64,000 bases of DNA from Paenibacillus sp. FSL A5-0031 (GTDB taxonomy: Bacteria > Bacillota > Bacilli > Paenibacillales > Paenibacillaceae), in contig NZ_MRTD01000029.1 of the NCBI RefSeq assembly GCF_001956295.1, positions 1-64,000 of the forward strand. Direction: 5' to 3'. Position numbers and translations under genes: made by a program. Shown here piece by piece: positions 9,701 through 18,798 of this stretch. Positions within the stretch are counted from its first letter, which is position 1. Each line of letters begins with the position of its first letter. Under the pieces are notes generated by a model. It did no database searches and was not told where the DNA came from. It worked only from the letters and a program-made list of their open reading frames with translations.

Positions 9701-12700
9701 CCCCGCTTTGCCATTGGTTGTTAATTTTCACAGAAAACGTTGACCCCGAATTAACAGCAGCCAGCGGCATATCAAAGGTCAGGGTAATGGCTTTTCCGTT
9801 TTCACTCGACACTGCATCGATCAGCTCGGGAGGTGTGCTCACGTTGCTGATGATCGTATCCCCTCCAAAGTCATGCCCGTCCTTGCTCAGACGAAGCTTA
9901 AACTCCTTATTGTATCCGATATATTCATTAATAAAGTAGGTTTGCCCAAAGTCCGGCGTTGAAACAGAGGTTGGGCGATACCAGACTGCGCTGCCATTGT
10001 GCATTTCGATATTCAAATTTTCTATCGGAGCACTAAGAAGCAGATTAAATCCATTTTCATTCACTCTTACAAGCGATACAGAGATAACAATCGGCACATA
10101 AGCGGCATTTAATTTTTCCTGCCCAGCAAAGATATAGCCTTGCTTGCTAAAAGCTGCGGTGTACGTTTGCCCTTCAACCACATTCGCTTTAATTAAAAAC
10201 GACCCTGTCTCTGCACCCGCTGTCACTCCAGTGACTGTGACCTCTGTCCCATCTTTAGACAAGAGCTTCACATCTTCCGGCTGCAGATCTTTTGGACCCG
10301 CTCCAACGAAAGTGATCGTCAAGCCGTTTCTAGTCGCAGCTAAACTTTTCGGATATTCCGTCATCGGAACATAAACATCCAGCGGTCCTTCCACCACACG
10401 ATCCGGTATTTGAGCAATCAGCTTGTAATTCACACCTGCTGACAGCGGAGTAATGATGTTGTAGATTCGTCCTGCATCTGGCGCATCTGGGTTGTTCCCG
10501 TTCGGATTTACAAGCTGGAATCCAATTCCTCGCCCCTGGTCATCAAGCAGTGTAAGCCATGTGCGATCCATATTACGGACTGCTTTGCTTACTTCCAATG
10601 TGAAGCCGTTAGTTGTAATATGGCTTGCTGTCATACGAATCGGCAGCTGCGCCTCCGGTATAGGTGCAGCTGGAACAAGAACCGGAAGTCCGCTGCTGAA
10701 TGCGTAGCCGCTCTTCGTTAATGTCAGACTGTAAGCCGCTCCCTCTTCGAGTGTGGCATGCACCGCATATTCGATACCAGCGTTCTCGGCTGTAATAGAG
10801 GTTATGTCAATCGCAGCGCCTTGGCCATTACGCAAGCTAAAGTCACTTGCACGCAAGCCTGGAACAGCAGAATCAAGCAACACGTTAAACCCATCCTTAC
10901 TGACACTTGATAGAGTTGGATTTACTGGTACGGGCACAAAAGCGTTCAATGCCGCTCCAAAATCATATCCTGCTGCTGTTATGATCAGTTTGTATGTTTT
11001 CCCGCCTTCAAGCGCTGCGGATAATGTGTACGTTCTTCCACCGTTATTTGTTGTTGCAGCTTTTATAATTACCGATTTGCCCTCGGCATCCTTTAGCGCG
11101 AAGCTGCTCGCAGACAGTCCGCTTAGTCCCGGTGCAACAGAGACGACAAGTCCCGACTCGGCAGCGCCTTCCACCGTCACCGAAATCGCGCTTGGCAGCA
11201 AAGCCGACAACGCTTGTCCAAAATCATACCCGCTCTTGCTTAGCGCAAAAGAGTAAGTTTTGCCTCCTTTATAAGAGGCTTTAATCCGATATGTTAGTCC
11301 GCTATCCTCCGTAATGACTGAAGCTGCAGTAAGCCGATTGCCCTCCTCGTCTGTGATAGCCACATGGCTTACATCCAAATCCGGTACAGCAGGGCTAAGA
11401 CCAATGACAATTTCCGAAGCGCCTGAACTTAGCACTGCAGCATTTGCAATGATTGGAACGTTAACCACAACTCCGCTTCCGAAATCATACCCGGCTTTGG
11501 CAGCGGTGATTGTGTACTGCTCCGCTCCCCAAAACTCTGCTTCAATTAGGTAGCTATTACCCCCATCACTCGTGGTTGCGGAGGTAATTGCCTTTGTACC
11601 GCCCTCCACACGTTTAAGCTGGAAGTCACTTATTCGCAAATGAGGAACTGGCTGATCTAAATGCAATATAAAAGCTTGATTGTTCCCGCTAATCATCCCG
11701 CCAAAACGAACGCCTACAGAGCGAATGGAGAAAGCTAGCGGATCACCATAGTCGTAGCCCATTTTTGAGATGAACACCGAATAGACCTTATCAGGAACGA
11801 TTGCGACGCCTAGCTCATACGAATAACCTCCGTCGTTTGACACGTTTGTGCGAATCGCAACGTTTACCCCGTTCTCATCCACTATATGAATATCCGAAGT
11901 ATTTAACATCGTTTGTTCCTTAAAATGCAACGTGACTCTCGAAGCCGTTGCTTGCACGGCCGAAATGGACCTCGAGTTCAGTGTAATCTTGTCGAGCGTA
12001 GAGAACATGTAGCCCTCTTTCTCTACACTAGCGGTATAGGTAATTCCTCCTTTTAAAGGAACCGTAATAGTATAGCTTGCTCCGTCATCACTCGTCTGGA
12101 TGGATTCGATAGCGACTGTATTTCCGTTATTGTCTTTAACCTTCACGTCTGCGGCTTGAAGATTCGGAATCGACGGGAAGAAATAGATGGTGAATCCCTG
12201 CTGCGACTGGCGTAACAGTATCGCATCGGCACGAACCTTCAGCCCAACGATCAGCGGGTTTCCAAAGTCATATCCCGGATAAGTGATGACCAGGCTATAT
12301 GTCTCGGATACATTAAAATTGCCAATGAGAGAATAGGATGCGCCTCCTTCGTAATGAAGCGTAAATCCGATCGGCCGACCTTTGCTGTCTGTCAGCTTAA
12401 AGTTGTCCCCAGTCAAATCTGAAATAAGCGGGTAGACATCGACATAAATCTTCGTTGCTGTCGTACCTCTCAATTGAAGTGAGCCTGTTACCGGAATGTC
12501 CACCGAAATCGGCGACGCCAGCGTAAATTCACTTCGGTTCAGCTCAAGCGAATATTTTGCACCAGTCATGGCCTTAATCGCCACCATATAAGTTAAACCC
12601 TGATCTTTTGTTGATAAAGAGTATTCCGTGTACGGCATTTGCTGACCGTCTGGTTTTCGCAAAATAATGTCGGCTGGCTTCAAATCAGCAACTTTTTCGC

Positions 12701-15700
12701 TAAAGCTTAGTTTGAAGCTATCCTTCTTCATCTCGGATACAGAAGCGGTAATGAGCTTGGTAAACACAAAGGATACTGGCTCGTAACGTTGATAAGTCAA
12801 ATCCGGCTTTACCAGAACGATATACGATTTACTAGGAATCAGCGCTGCTTCCAATACATAGCTGCTTCCGAAATCCGTTGTGTTCGCCGAAGCTACGTTT
12901 ATCGTTTCCCCTTGAGCTCCCCGAATGACGAAATTTTTCTTCCCAAGTCCGATAACTGGAATGTCAAAATGTACGGTAACACCCGAAGCAGAAAATCCGG
13001 CAACGGTTGCTTCGGAAGGCACGGTAAAGGTCAGGTGGCTGAACGAATAACCATCCACCTCAATATCAAAGGCGTATGTTTGTCCGCGTGTCAAAGCAAA
13101 CGTACCGCCAAAAGACATCTCGAAGCTCATTCCATCGGCAGACATGACGAGCGTTTTTGGGTGATAACGTTTGCCTTGTTCATCTTTCACCGCAAGACCC
13201 TGTCCGTACTCTATTTGCCTTAGAGGAGTAGAGAAAGTAACAGCTACTGCCCCGTCTTTGGAGACGTCAGTAATAACCCCGGTGACCAATTGATTGACGT
13301 AAAACGTCGCCGGCCCGTCAAACTTCACGTAATCCTTGCGGAAGGAAACCGTATAGTCGCGACCACTGATCAGGTTTGCACTGACACGGTAGGATAATCC
13401 TCCATTGGCGGTTGTCAGCACCAGTCCGCTAACCCCATTGCCCTGATTATCTGTCAGTTGAATATGAGTAGGCAGTAATCCAGGAACCGCTTGTTCAAAT
13501 GTCAGATCAAAGCCATTCATGGCTACTTTGCTAATGGTCGCTTTCCCCGCGTTGATTGTTTCTCCGGCTTCAAAGTCGATCCCCTGCGATGGAAGATGAC
13601 CAGGAAGACTCAGGTTATAGCTGCCGCCAAGCAAGTCAGCCTTCAGCCTGTAGGTAAGACCGCCATCCATTGTCACAGCGTCTTGTACCGTTACCCGCTC
13701 TCCTGTACTCTTGCGAGTCAGAAGAAACTGACCGGGCAATAACCCTGCAATGGCATAGCTAAGCTTAACCCGAAGTCCCGTATCGACTATCTGATCCGCC
13801 GAAATGGTTGTAACGACCGGAACATGAACGTTATAAATCGTCTGATCCATTGTCGCACTGACCTTCAGTACGTAATCACCAGGAGTCAGATCAGCAGCAA
13901 TCCGGTAACTCCAACCGCCGTCGCTTGTCACTGCAGAGCGGAGTTTTATGCTGCTTCCGTCGGCCCGCTTGAGAACAAAGCCGTTGACCGTATCAATAGA
14001 AGCAGGAGGATTAAGAACAAAGGTGAATCCTGTATAGGAAATATCAGTTATTGTATTCTTCTCCGCGAGCGTAACCGATTTCGGTAAACCAAAGTCGAAG
14101 CCCTCACGTACAACGCTAATAAAATATGGTTTTCCTCTCAAACCGTTATAAGAGACAACATAAAATCTTTGCTGAGGATCCCACACGACATTCGTTATGG
14201 CTGCCGCATTCCCGAGCGCATCCATGACCTTGAAATCATTTGCGGTCAAACCTGCTATATTCGGGTTAAGCCCAACCATGACATTATTCGGACCAACGCC
14301 TATATACCATGGGTTAATCGTTGTCCGAACAACGTTTACACTGTTTCCGAAGTCATAACCCTCACTGCTTATTTTTAGTGTTAAGGGTTGATACTGCATG
14401 GCCGCCGAATTAACGAAATAAATGCTGCCATTATCCAGAGTCGATACACTGTCTATTGCAATTTGATCACCGTTTGTATTCGCTAGGGAAAACGCAGCTG
14501 CTGTTAACCCTGGGACTGGTATGCTGAAGTGAACGATAATCCCTGCATTGGATGGTTCAAACGTCGTTTGTTTCGATACGGCTATCTTCTCTGGAACGAT
14601 AAGCGTACCGATCGTATAGCGGTCATCATCCACATCAATTCTATACCGATAGCTCCCAGCAGCCATTAAATCGGTTGATAGGATAGCCGAATGCCCATCC
14701 GCGTTCGTTTGGACAGAAGTGACAGCAAGCGATTTGCCGTTTCCATCCTCTATTGTGATCAAGGCCTTAGCCAAATCGACCTTGTCGTTTGGGAAATTCA
14801 ACTGAAAGCCTTGACGATTGACCCACTCTACACTTGATAGAATTGGGGAAGGTTCTACCTTTAAGACAATTTCGCTGCCAAAAGCATAACCTTCTTTATT
14901 GAGCAATAAGGTATACGTCTCGCCTTTCGTTAGGGAGGAATACACTTCATACTCTTTGCCGATAGATACCGCGCTTAACATATTAATGCCTATGTCCGCT
15001 CCAGCAGCATTCTTTAAAATAAAGCTTAGAGCATCGATAGCTGGGACGGTACGATCGAGCTCCAGCATAAAGCCGGATGTCGAGATGCGGCTAACCGACG
15101 CATGGACAGGGATGGTGCTGGAAGAAGCAACCGCAACGATAAGAGCCGCGCCAAAGCTGTATCCGGCTTTCCTAATTATTAGTGAGTATGTCTCGCCTTC
15201 GGCCATTTCCGCTTTGACAGCATAAGTTCTACCGTCATCATCAGTAGTAATCTCCGACACTCCAATCTCAGTGCCCAGATCATTTAAGGCTAATGACAAA
15301 TGATCCTCTGTCAGCCCCGCGACAGGAGTATCCAGCTTCATTGTAAAGCCAGCTGTACTTACGTCGGATATTGAGGCGACTACTGATACAACCTCTGGAT
15401 CAGTAATCGGCACGAATATCGATACCGCGTTGCCAAAATGATACCCTTCCTTGGCAACCGTAAGCGAATACGTTTCACCCTCGGCAAGTGACGCTGATAA
15501 ATCATAAGCGCTGCCGCCCATACCCTCCGTTACGGAACCTAATGCGATGCTTTCGCTGCCGTGCTTAAGTGTAAATTCAGCTTGTGTCAATCCAACAACT
15601 GACGGACTCAGCAGCAATGAGAATCCCGCGTTGCTGATTCCATATACGGACGCTGCAACCGAAATGGCAGGCTGCTCAGTCATCGGAACTTGAAATAGAA

Positions 15701-17447
15701 TCTCAGATCCAAACTGAAACCCAGCCTTAGCTATCGTCAGCTTATAAGACTCGCCCTCCGTGAGAGCGGCTGTAATAAAGTAAGAGCTGCCTCCGTTAAG
15801 CGTAGCCACTGATGCAATGGTAATGTTTCCGTTCGCAGCGTTTTTCAGTGTCAGATGTGTTGCGGCGAGCCCCGGTACTGGCGAGCTGAACGCGAGTCTG
15901 AATCCCGTCACTCCTGCTTGACCCGCAGTCGCGGTTACTGTTACATCAACCGGATCCGTTGGTCTTGGCGTTTCTGTTGGTTTGGGTGTATCGGTTGGTT
16001 TAGGAGTATCGGTCGGGCTCGTTGGCCCGCCCGGCGAACCAGTTCCTCCGGATGCTCCACCTCCAATTAGGCCACCTTTCTCGGTTACTTCTTTTTGAGC
16101 AGGCTCCTTCTCAAAAACAACGCCCAGAGAATCGACAATTGCTTTCTCAATCGTTCCTTTGCCTTTCACATTCGCTGGTCCATGCAGTTCCATGCTGCTA
16201 ACGTTGACGCCTTCCGAAAGTGAAATGGTTGATGTCTTAACCTGCTCACTAACGATTAATTTCTCTACCGATCCAGAAGCAATGGTTAACTGCACATCGC
16301 TCTTAACCTCGACTTGCTTAAACTTGCCGGACAAAATAACTTCGCCGGAAGAGGAGATCGTAATTCCCTCTATCCCGCTGCCTTCCGATAACGGAGATTC
16401 AATATTTGCCTCCGATTGTACATCCAACTGTCTTATAATCGTTGTTCCACCGACAATAACCCTAACTCGTCCATCTGCTTTGTCGACGACGACAGTTGCT
16501 AGCTGCGAATCATCAATGTGTATGCTGTGCTGCCCGCCACCTTTTACAAACGTGCTGCCAAGTACCTTCACACCTTTTAGGAATACATCTCCTTCGCCGA
16601 CTTCCTTCCCAATGATGAGATTTCCCTTAATCGTCACATTGCGAAGAGTTGTGCCTGGAGCCTGAATGGTCAAGTCGCCGGCGACTTCAAAGTTCCCTTG
16701 CGCCTTGCCCCATGTGCCGCCTGTTTCAAGAATCTTTGCGCTAACGGTTATTCCATTTTCTGACCTAGTTGATTTCTTCAGCACTCTATCGAGCATCATA
16801 ACGGCTTCCGCCCTTGTCATCGGCTGAACCGGCCGAAGCGTGCCGTCCGCAAGCCCGCTAATGTAGCCCGCTTCAACAATGGCTTCCAATGCATCGCGTC
16901 CGTAACCCGGAATGCTCGCCTGATCCTTAAACTCGCTGAGCAGGCTCTCCCCGTCTTTGCCAATTACCGGCACAAGGCGCGAAAGCACAACAGCTGCTTC
17001 TACTCGGCTTAGCTTCTGCTCTGGCCGAAATGTTCCATTGCCATAGCCTTCGATGTACCCTGCTTCCGCGGCTGCTTGCACTTGCACTGCATACCAAGCG
17101 GTCGGAGCGACGTCCATGAACTGCTTAGTCCCCGCCCCTTTGAAAGCGAATAGCCGGTTGACCAGCGTTACGTATTCAATCCGGCTTAAGGCTTGATTCG
17201 GCCTGAAGGTTCCGTCCTGGAATCCCTCGATTAAACCTTGACCTGCCCACTCCTTGACGGTCTTCTCCGCCCAGTGGCCCGCTAGATCTGTGAATGCGGC
17301 GGGCACTTTAGCCGGAATTGCAGATGCCGCAAAGGCTTGTCCGCTCGCATTGCCTATGCCGGGAGCCACAAGACCGACAACTAAGCTAGTGATCATCATC
17401 CACTTGAGCAGCAGGCTCCTTAACATTCTAACTTTTCGTTTCCTCAC
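3705..17447 (-). CDS. Giant S-layer-anchored protein with beta-sandwich and alpha-solenoid repeats
   Basis: The product is about 4580 residues. I place the start at a GTG (17447) because AAGGGG lies 8 bases upstream and a basic signal peptide (RKRKVRMLRSLLLKWMM..., ending near AFAAS) follows at once; an open frame continues to a TTG at 17543. Order of parts: signal peptide; three SLH domains (about 50-225; DGTFRP and LSRIE/LSRVE/MTRAE motifs); a repetitive beta-rich domain resembling polymer-forming or beta-helix folds (about 230-450); a Pro/Thr linker of TDTPKP units (near nt 15960-16030); about 23 degenerate 85-90-residue beta-sandwich repeats ending in GYDFG-like motifs, plus one divergent unit (to about residue 2640); then about 1900 residues of helical repeats with AGYSLxDIV...KDYYG...AVYG signatures. 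It should be exported and held by secondary wall polymers through SLH. No catalytic motif is visible. It is preceded by a two-component pair on the same strand and has its own terminator at each end. Confidence 0.88.
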   Translation of the reverse strand: MRKRKVRMLRSLLLKWMMITSLVVGLVAPGIGNASGQAFAASAIPAKVPAAFTDLAGHWAEKTVKEWAGQGLIEGFQDGTFRPNQALSRIEYVTLVNRLFAFKGAGTKQFMDVAPTAWYAVQVQAAAEAGYIEGYGNGTFRPEQKLSRVEAAVVLSRLVPVIGKDGESLLSEFKDQASIPGYGRDALEAIVEAGYISGLADGTLRPVQPMTRAEAVMMLDRVLKKSTRSENGITVSAKILETGGTWGKAQGNFEVAGDLTIQAPGTTLRNVTIKGNLIIGKEVGEGDVFLKGVKVLGSTFVKGGGQHSIHIDDSQLATVVVDKADGRVRVIVGGTTIIRQLDVQSEANIESPLSEGSGIEGITISSSGEVILSGKFKQVEVKSDVQLTIASGSVEKLIVSEQVKTSTISLSEGVNVSSMELHGPANVKGKGTIEKAIVDSLGVVFEKEPAQKEVTEKGGLIGGGASGGTGSPGGPTSPTDTPKPTDTPKPTETPRPTDPVDVTVTATAGQAGVTGFRLAFSSPVPGLAATHLTLKNAANGNITIASVATLNGGSSYFITAALTEGESYKLTIAKAGFQFGSEILFQVPMTEQPAISVAASVYGISNAGFSLLLSPSVVGLTQAEFTLKHGSESIALGSVTEGMGGSAYDLSASLAEGETYSLTVAKEGYHFGNAVSIFVPITDPEVVSVVASISDVSTAGFTMKLDTPVAGLTEDHLSLALNDLGTEIGVSEITTDDDGRTYAVKAEMAEGETYSLIIRKAGYSFGAALIVAVASSSTIPVHASVSRISTSGFMLELDRTVPAIDALSFILKNAAGADIGINMLSAVSIGKEYEVYSSLTKGETYTLLLNKEGYAFGSEIVLKVEPSPILSSVEWVNRQGFQLNFPNDKVDLAKALITIEDGNGKSLAVTSVQTNADGHSAILSTDLMAAGSYRYRIDVDDDRYTIGTLIVPEKIAVSKQTTFEPSNAGIIVHFSIPVPGLTAAAFSLANTNGDQIAIDSVSTLDNGSIYFVNSAAMQYQPLTLKISSEGYDFGNSVNVVRTTINPWYIGVGPNNVMVGLNPNIAGLTANDFKVMDALGNAAAITNVVWDPQQRFYVVSYNGLRGKPYFISVVREGFDFGLPKSVTLAEKNTITDISYTGFTFVLNPPASIDTVNGFVLKRADGSSIKLRSAVTSDGGWSYRIAADLTPGDYVLKVSATMDQTIYNVHVPVVTTISADQIVDTGLRVKLSYAIAGLLPGQFLLTRKSTGERVTVQDAVTMDGGLTYRLKADLLGGSYNLSLPGHLPSQGIDFEAGETINAGKATISKVAMNGFDLTFEQAVPGLLPTHIQLTDNQGNGVSGLVLTTANGGLSYRVSANLISGRDYTVSFRKDYVKFDGPATFYVNQLVTGVITDVSKDGAVAVTFSTPLRQIEYGQGLAVKDEQGKRYHPKTLVMSADGMSFEMSFGGTFALTRGQTYAFDIEVDGYSFSHLTFTVPSEATVAGFSASGVTVHFDIPVIGLGKKNFVIRGAQGETINVASANTTDFGSSYVLEAALIPSKSYIVLVKPDLTYQRYEPVSFVFTKLITASVSEMKKDSFKLSFSEKVADLKPADIILRKPDGQQMPYTEYSLSTKDQGLTYMVAIKAMTGAKYSLELNRSEFTLASPISVDIPVTGSLQLRGTTATKIYVDVYPLISDLTGDNFKLTDSKGRPIGFTLHYEGGASYSLIGNFNVSETYSLVITYPGYDFGNPLIVGLKVRADAILLRQSQQGFTIYFFPSIPNLQAADVKVKDNNGNTVAIESIQTSDDGASYTITVPLKGGITYTASVEKEGYMFSTLDKITLNSRSISAVQATASRVTLHFKEQTMLNTSDIHIVDENGVNVAIRTNVSNDGGYSYELGVAIVPDKVYSVFISKMGYDYGDPLAFSIRSVGVRFGGMISGNNQAFILHLDQPVPHLRISDFQLKRVEGGTKAITSATTSDGGNSYLIEAEFWGAEQYTITAAKAGYDFGSGVVVNVPIIANAAVLSSGASEIVIGLSPAVPDLDVSHVAITDEEGNRLTAASVITEDSGLTYRIKASYKGGKTYSFALSKSGYDFGQALSALLPSAISVTVEGAAESGLVVSVAPGLSGLSASSFALKDAEGKSVIIKAATTNNGGRTYTLSAALEGGKTYKLIITAAGYDFGAALNAFVPVPVNPTLSSVSKDGFNVLLDSAVPGLRASDFSLRNGQGAAIDITSITAENAGIEYAVHATLEEGAAYSLTLTKSGYAFSSGLPVLVPAAPIPEAQLPIRMTASHITTNGFTLEVSKAVRNMDRTWLTLLDDQGRGIGFQLVNPNGNNPDAPDAGRIYNIITPLSAGVNYKLIAQIPDRVVEGPLDVYVPMTEYPKSLAATRNGLTITFVGAGPKDLQPEDVKLLSKDGTEVTVTGVTAGAETGSFLIKANVVEGQTYTAAFSKQGYIFAGQEKLNAAYVPIVISVSLVRVNENGFNLLLSAPIENLNIEMHNGSAVWYRPTSVSTPDFGQTYFINEYIGYNKEFKLRLSKDGHDFGGDTIISNVSTPPELIDAVSSENGKAITLTFDMPLAAVNSGSTFSVKINNQWQSGVMTRLTSDATKIELTWSSSGAVISSTSTIAVAYSGINRVKAVNQTYLATFGEFQVANVATLEGFLQSHSTQYDAVYPVHVLRVDYGKTALESLRLLRQAGFTPANYAKAVKKEYGLDWSAFIRLLYEIDTDAPTLFQALSASGYISNYVNLIPDFVTAGYEAEDIALPLRNLGYQPRDIMASFKLTGVTAAAAAYVLRYTYAEIGGNAAAALKLGKYSISEIRDAVQSVYGLTNESTIEALAAAKFTAAESAVVIKEAYAASSVDNAKLLGSAGYPDNNIGIALRDLYSFSDVNEAVLTYLGAGIETGQAYVILKSTFDKQQTASAMLTAGVAAAQVAKGIQASGDGATVIVGAMKSGSYEIGDIASAVLGAWGSEAAGLSEAMRGFTDHGYDMESKAQLLRESFGADIATTISVLYPGVKGDQRKTMLLSLIRAGYEPAELTAYILNNRVASSRSEALTLLRQSGMSTAQGLSTIRNAVILGGASFTMEDAVEVIFRSYDRFEAGDVLHALRTTFASDETVSMDATTLARSLTSIKSWEKLAIGQALKAQLGLTLQQWVELERTNAFDYFKCPCSVSTVVKDSQYLFPGTSIQEATVAMSLSSFYTLDDIIEGTINLYPTGGVRAKGLPYLTAALKDSGYKFAEIAQAFEVRGWTEWIGAFSKQGIAASEVAAYLNQRTEPLTIGQVITRLAPYSVRDIALVLRTEYGLPSSEASALLLASYSSEEVGTAIAAAYGGDPMTIWIKVLKEQGATAISVINTLGALYPSYFDSGKVGPALIKGGYSKEEVMEGLLIHTRRMGNMKSTIAILQSLYGQEQVTIAGLLDASSSKEPKDGIAFLRMSGYSLSVVAHSLKDYYQLTSSEASYLLAKEYPNDIDDILLGLASLYGQGLDETVAGALEQQGITTFDDAVNYLYVTGFPMKDIVSVGKNHFGQSPGVIALRLSAVYLSSSNVLIQAVASAFNQSVELTMYQRQAAEGSVSFASGIELAYKAQFSLVSIVKMAKDGYAISSGAALQALLDTGRYRQSDVLSAISNVYGSSQNASIVDSLEAQHLVTLKDAIPYLTKMRFSLRDMIQVGKDYYKLDSSKVVQALMDGAVDEESRILAEVSAVYGLALEQVTIQAMIDLGIGKLADAIPQLKLSYSLRDIIRIAKDYYHMTAGETLAILSETNGYSFNELVATVFEVYGKPIEESLSSLLKKSRINTLEEAVPLLRGMGYTLHDIVGAAKDYFGFAADKTLTVLTALQVDNEKVIEVTVAAVYGQSSESTALQYLEEGGITDAAAAIPYLWNSGVPMIDIVRVVKGFYGKTAGETAALLIGSELFELNVILSSVNAVYGQAVNGALIEVIKAGGATSAEAMADQLLHAGYRMEDIVKASKEQYGKTREEALAILQGLAVYQEAAIQSTLNKVYGEAFAPVSIIKDVLKLKGVATPQGAIVFLRDAGYEIKEIVQYLRFDYKLDSGAVTELLSPYYPGEVIGLAIVGVYYTNTNLRVLEDIFPATTAFVPLNVVRFMKAKFTVADIVLAMKLLFQMDAATIMETIPETLIPQDQVRMAAGEVFGGNPLIAYLARMKSKGTDAAGIATELERQNLLGPDRSGYLIDTLLTLGFDRASIIRAFYMFFNAGRGTATTIEEQSALFVKLGYSKAGDIIDVLRQNGYVNSTSYAYRVFTTVKMTLSSVSMVDIAKEMKNRGYDGREILNTLNRYDAREDSIFTLLKEYGYNAEEALRYMKERTLENKLYWLHKNGYAVGEYLRYTFNWDNDTISILRQLGIPSTDLSKALHSSGYSLYSISKFLYDGGFKEIAELTRALLAVNAHVQWVPYNLLELGHWSLKEIAKGMLDSGLITLVELSDAIRMANNNNLDETYLIIKEISTREQQAFYDDLSSAERMLLSNNEIAIIVTLTTLRGDRVRIGEATKLMRNTERVDYKDSVIMTALSGYNVLDALDAVWDVYRFEIGVAILKTMIGQTCTKVLTEFKDYYRLGNLVYKIVSRVMK

Positions 17448-17594
17448 AATGATTTCCCCTTCCATCTCTGCCAATTGGCTTGAGAGCTTACTCTGTATTT
17501 GATAGAGCCCAAGTTCGGCAACGTTAACAGCACTTAAGCTCAAGTCTAATAGGCTGCGATGAAAGAATAATAAAAGATTTTCGCGTAAAACGAC

Positions 17595-17628
17595 AAAAAC
17601 CGCGCAGCATCAAGGCTTCGCGGTTTTT
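17595..17628 (-). terminator. Rho-independent terminator after the two-component operon
   Basis: AAAAACCGCG (17595-17604) pairs with CGCGGTTTTT (17619-17628). It separates the response-regulator gene from the giant gene on the minus strand, so the giant gene is probably transcribed from its own promoter in 17448-17594, where I see no clear -35/-10 pair. Confidence 0.75.
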
Positions 17629-17646
17629 GCAACCTTTTTAAAATAT

Positions 17647-18798
17647 TTATTTGCCGCCTTCGGATAGTCCGCTGACGAGAGAATCATATAACAAAAGCAG
17701 GTCTTGGGATGGACGAATGCCCAGTTCCCTCTTGAGAAGCCTCACGTAGTCCGTGTATTGAGCGGTCAGACCCTTCTTATCCCCTTCTTGTCCATGCTTC
17801 TTCATCAGCAGTCCGACGACCGATTCTTCCAATGGATTGCGGGCATGCAGCTTCAGAAGAAGCTTCGACGCAGCAGCCGTGTTCGACAGGGTGAGCAGCG
17901 TCTCTGCTGCATTTTTGACAAAAGAAGCATACCGCTCTGACAGCCGATCCGTCTCATGAATTGCCCATACGTAAGCTTTGCTGCCGAACAAATCACCCGT
18001 ATAAAGCCTTTCAACGATAAGTGCTTCTTCCACGTTGCCCGCGTCGATACTTCCCAGATTTTCCGTTTGACGCTCGAACTCCACGTAGTCAATAACTGCA
18101 TCGTCCAGTTCCAGCGCATAACCGTCATTCTCAGAACGAATAGCTTCCCGGAGCCCTATCGGCTCCAATGATTTACGCAGCTGGTACACGGTTGTATTTA
18201 AATATTTTTCGGCATTCATGCTCGCCATACCGGCGAATATATCTGCAACCAGACGGGAGCGGGAAATTCGTCTGCCTCGATTCAGCAGCAAGTAAGCAAA
18301 GAGCTCAGCACTCTTGCTGGAAATCCACTTTACACGTCCTGATTCATTGCGTACAAAAAAGTCGCCCAGCGTGGCAATGCTAACACGGCTCATACCCCGA
18401 ATCGCAGTATCTGCTTGCTGCAGCGGTTGAACGATTTTCCTGCTCTCCAGTGCCCGGTTAATCGTCCGCTCCAGCCGCTCCTGAGTCACCGGCTTCACCA
18501 AATAATCAAGCACGGACAACTCATAAGCTTCTAGCGCATAATCCTTATGCGAGGTGACGAACACGATTTGTGTCTTACAGCCTGCTTCGTCCAGCCTTGC
18601 GGCGAATGTAAGTCCACTATCACCCGGCATAGAGATATCCACGAACGCCAGCTCGACGTCGGGATTTTCGCTCAGAAAGGCAGCCGCAGCATCCGTATTC
18701 AAAAACGTTCCCGTCACCTGAAGCTCAGCATATTTCACAAGCATCTTCCGCATGATTAAGTGCATGACGGGCTCATCGTCAATCAATATAACTTTCAT
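17647..18798 (-). CDS. Response regulator with SARP/BTAD output domain
   Basis: The 383-residue protein begins with a receiver domain: acidic pocket D7-D8, phosphoacceptor D54 in FVDISMPGDSG, and the lysine in YLVKPVT. It continues with an OmpR-like winged helix (about 146-220, RGRRISRSRLVADIF) and a bacterial transcriptional activator domain (about 230-375) of the SARP type, with the late motif LLKRELGIRPSQDLLLLYDSL. It would act in the cytosol as a DNA-binding activator phosphorylated by the kinase encoded just upstream, whose 3' end overlaps this gene by 20 bases. The giant surface-protein gene directly downstream is the obvious candidate target, which is inference from position only. Confidence 0.88.
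   Translation of the reverse strand: MKVILIDDEPVMHLIMRKMLVKYAELQVTGTFLNTDAAAAFLSENPDVELAFVDISMPGDSGLTFAARLDEAGCKTQIVFVTSHKDYALEAYELSVLDYLVKPVTQERLERTINRALESRKIVQPLQQADTAIRGMSRVSIATLGDFFVRNESGRVKWISSKSAELFAYLLLNRGRRISRSRLVADIFAGMASMNAEKYLNTTVYQLRKSLEPIGLREAIRSENDGYALELDDAVIDYVEFERQTENLGSIDAGNVEEALIVERLYTGDLFGSKAYVWAIHETDRLSERYASFVKNAAETLLTLSNTAAASKLLLKLHARNPLEESVVGLLMKKHGQEGDKKGLTAQYTDYVRLLKRELGIRPSQDLLLLYDSLVSGLSEGGK

Noticed and set aside
10753..11256. Antisense frames of up to 168 codons inside the giant gene (for example here and at 16159-16665)
   Set aside because: They lie opposite a clearly coding, domain-bearing frame and are shaped by its repeats. None has an RBS or a recognisable domain.
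17448..17543. Longer N-terminus of the giant protein from a TTG at 17543
   Set aside because: It would bury the signal peptide behind 32 extra residues, while the GTG at 17447 has a good RBS directly before the basic signal-peptide start.
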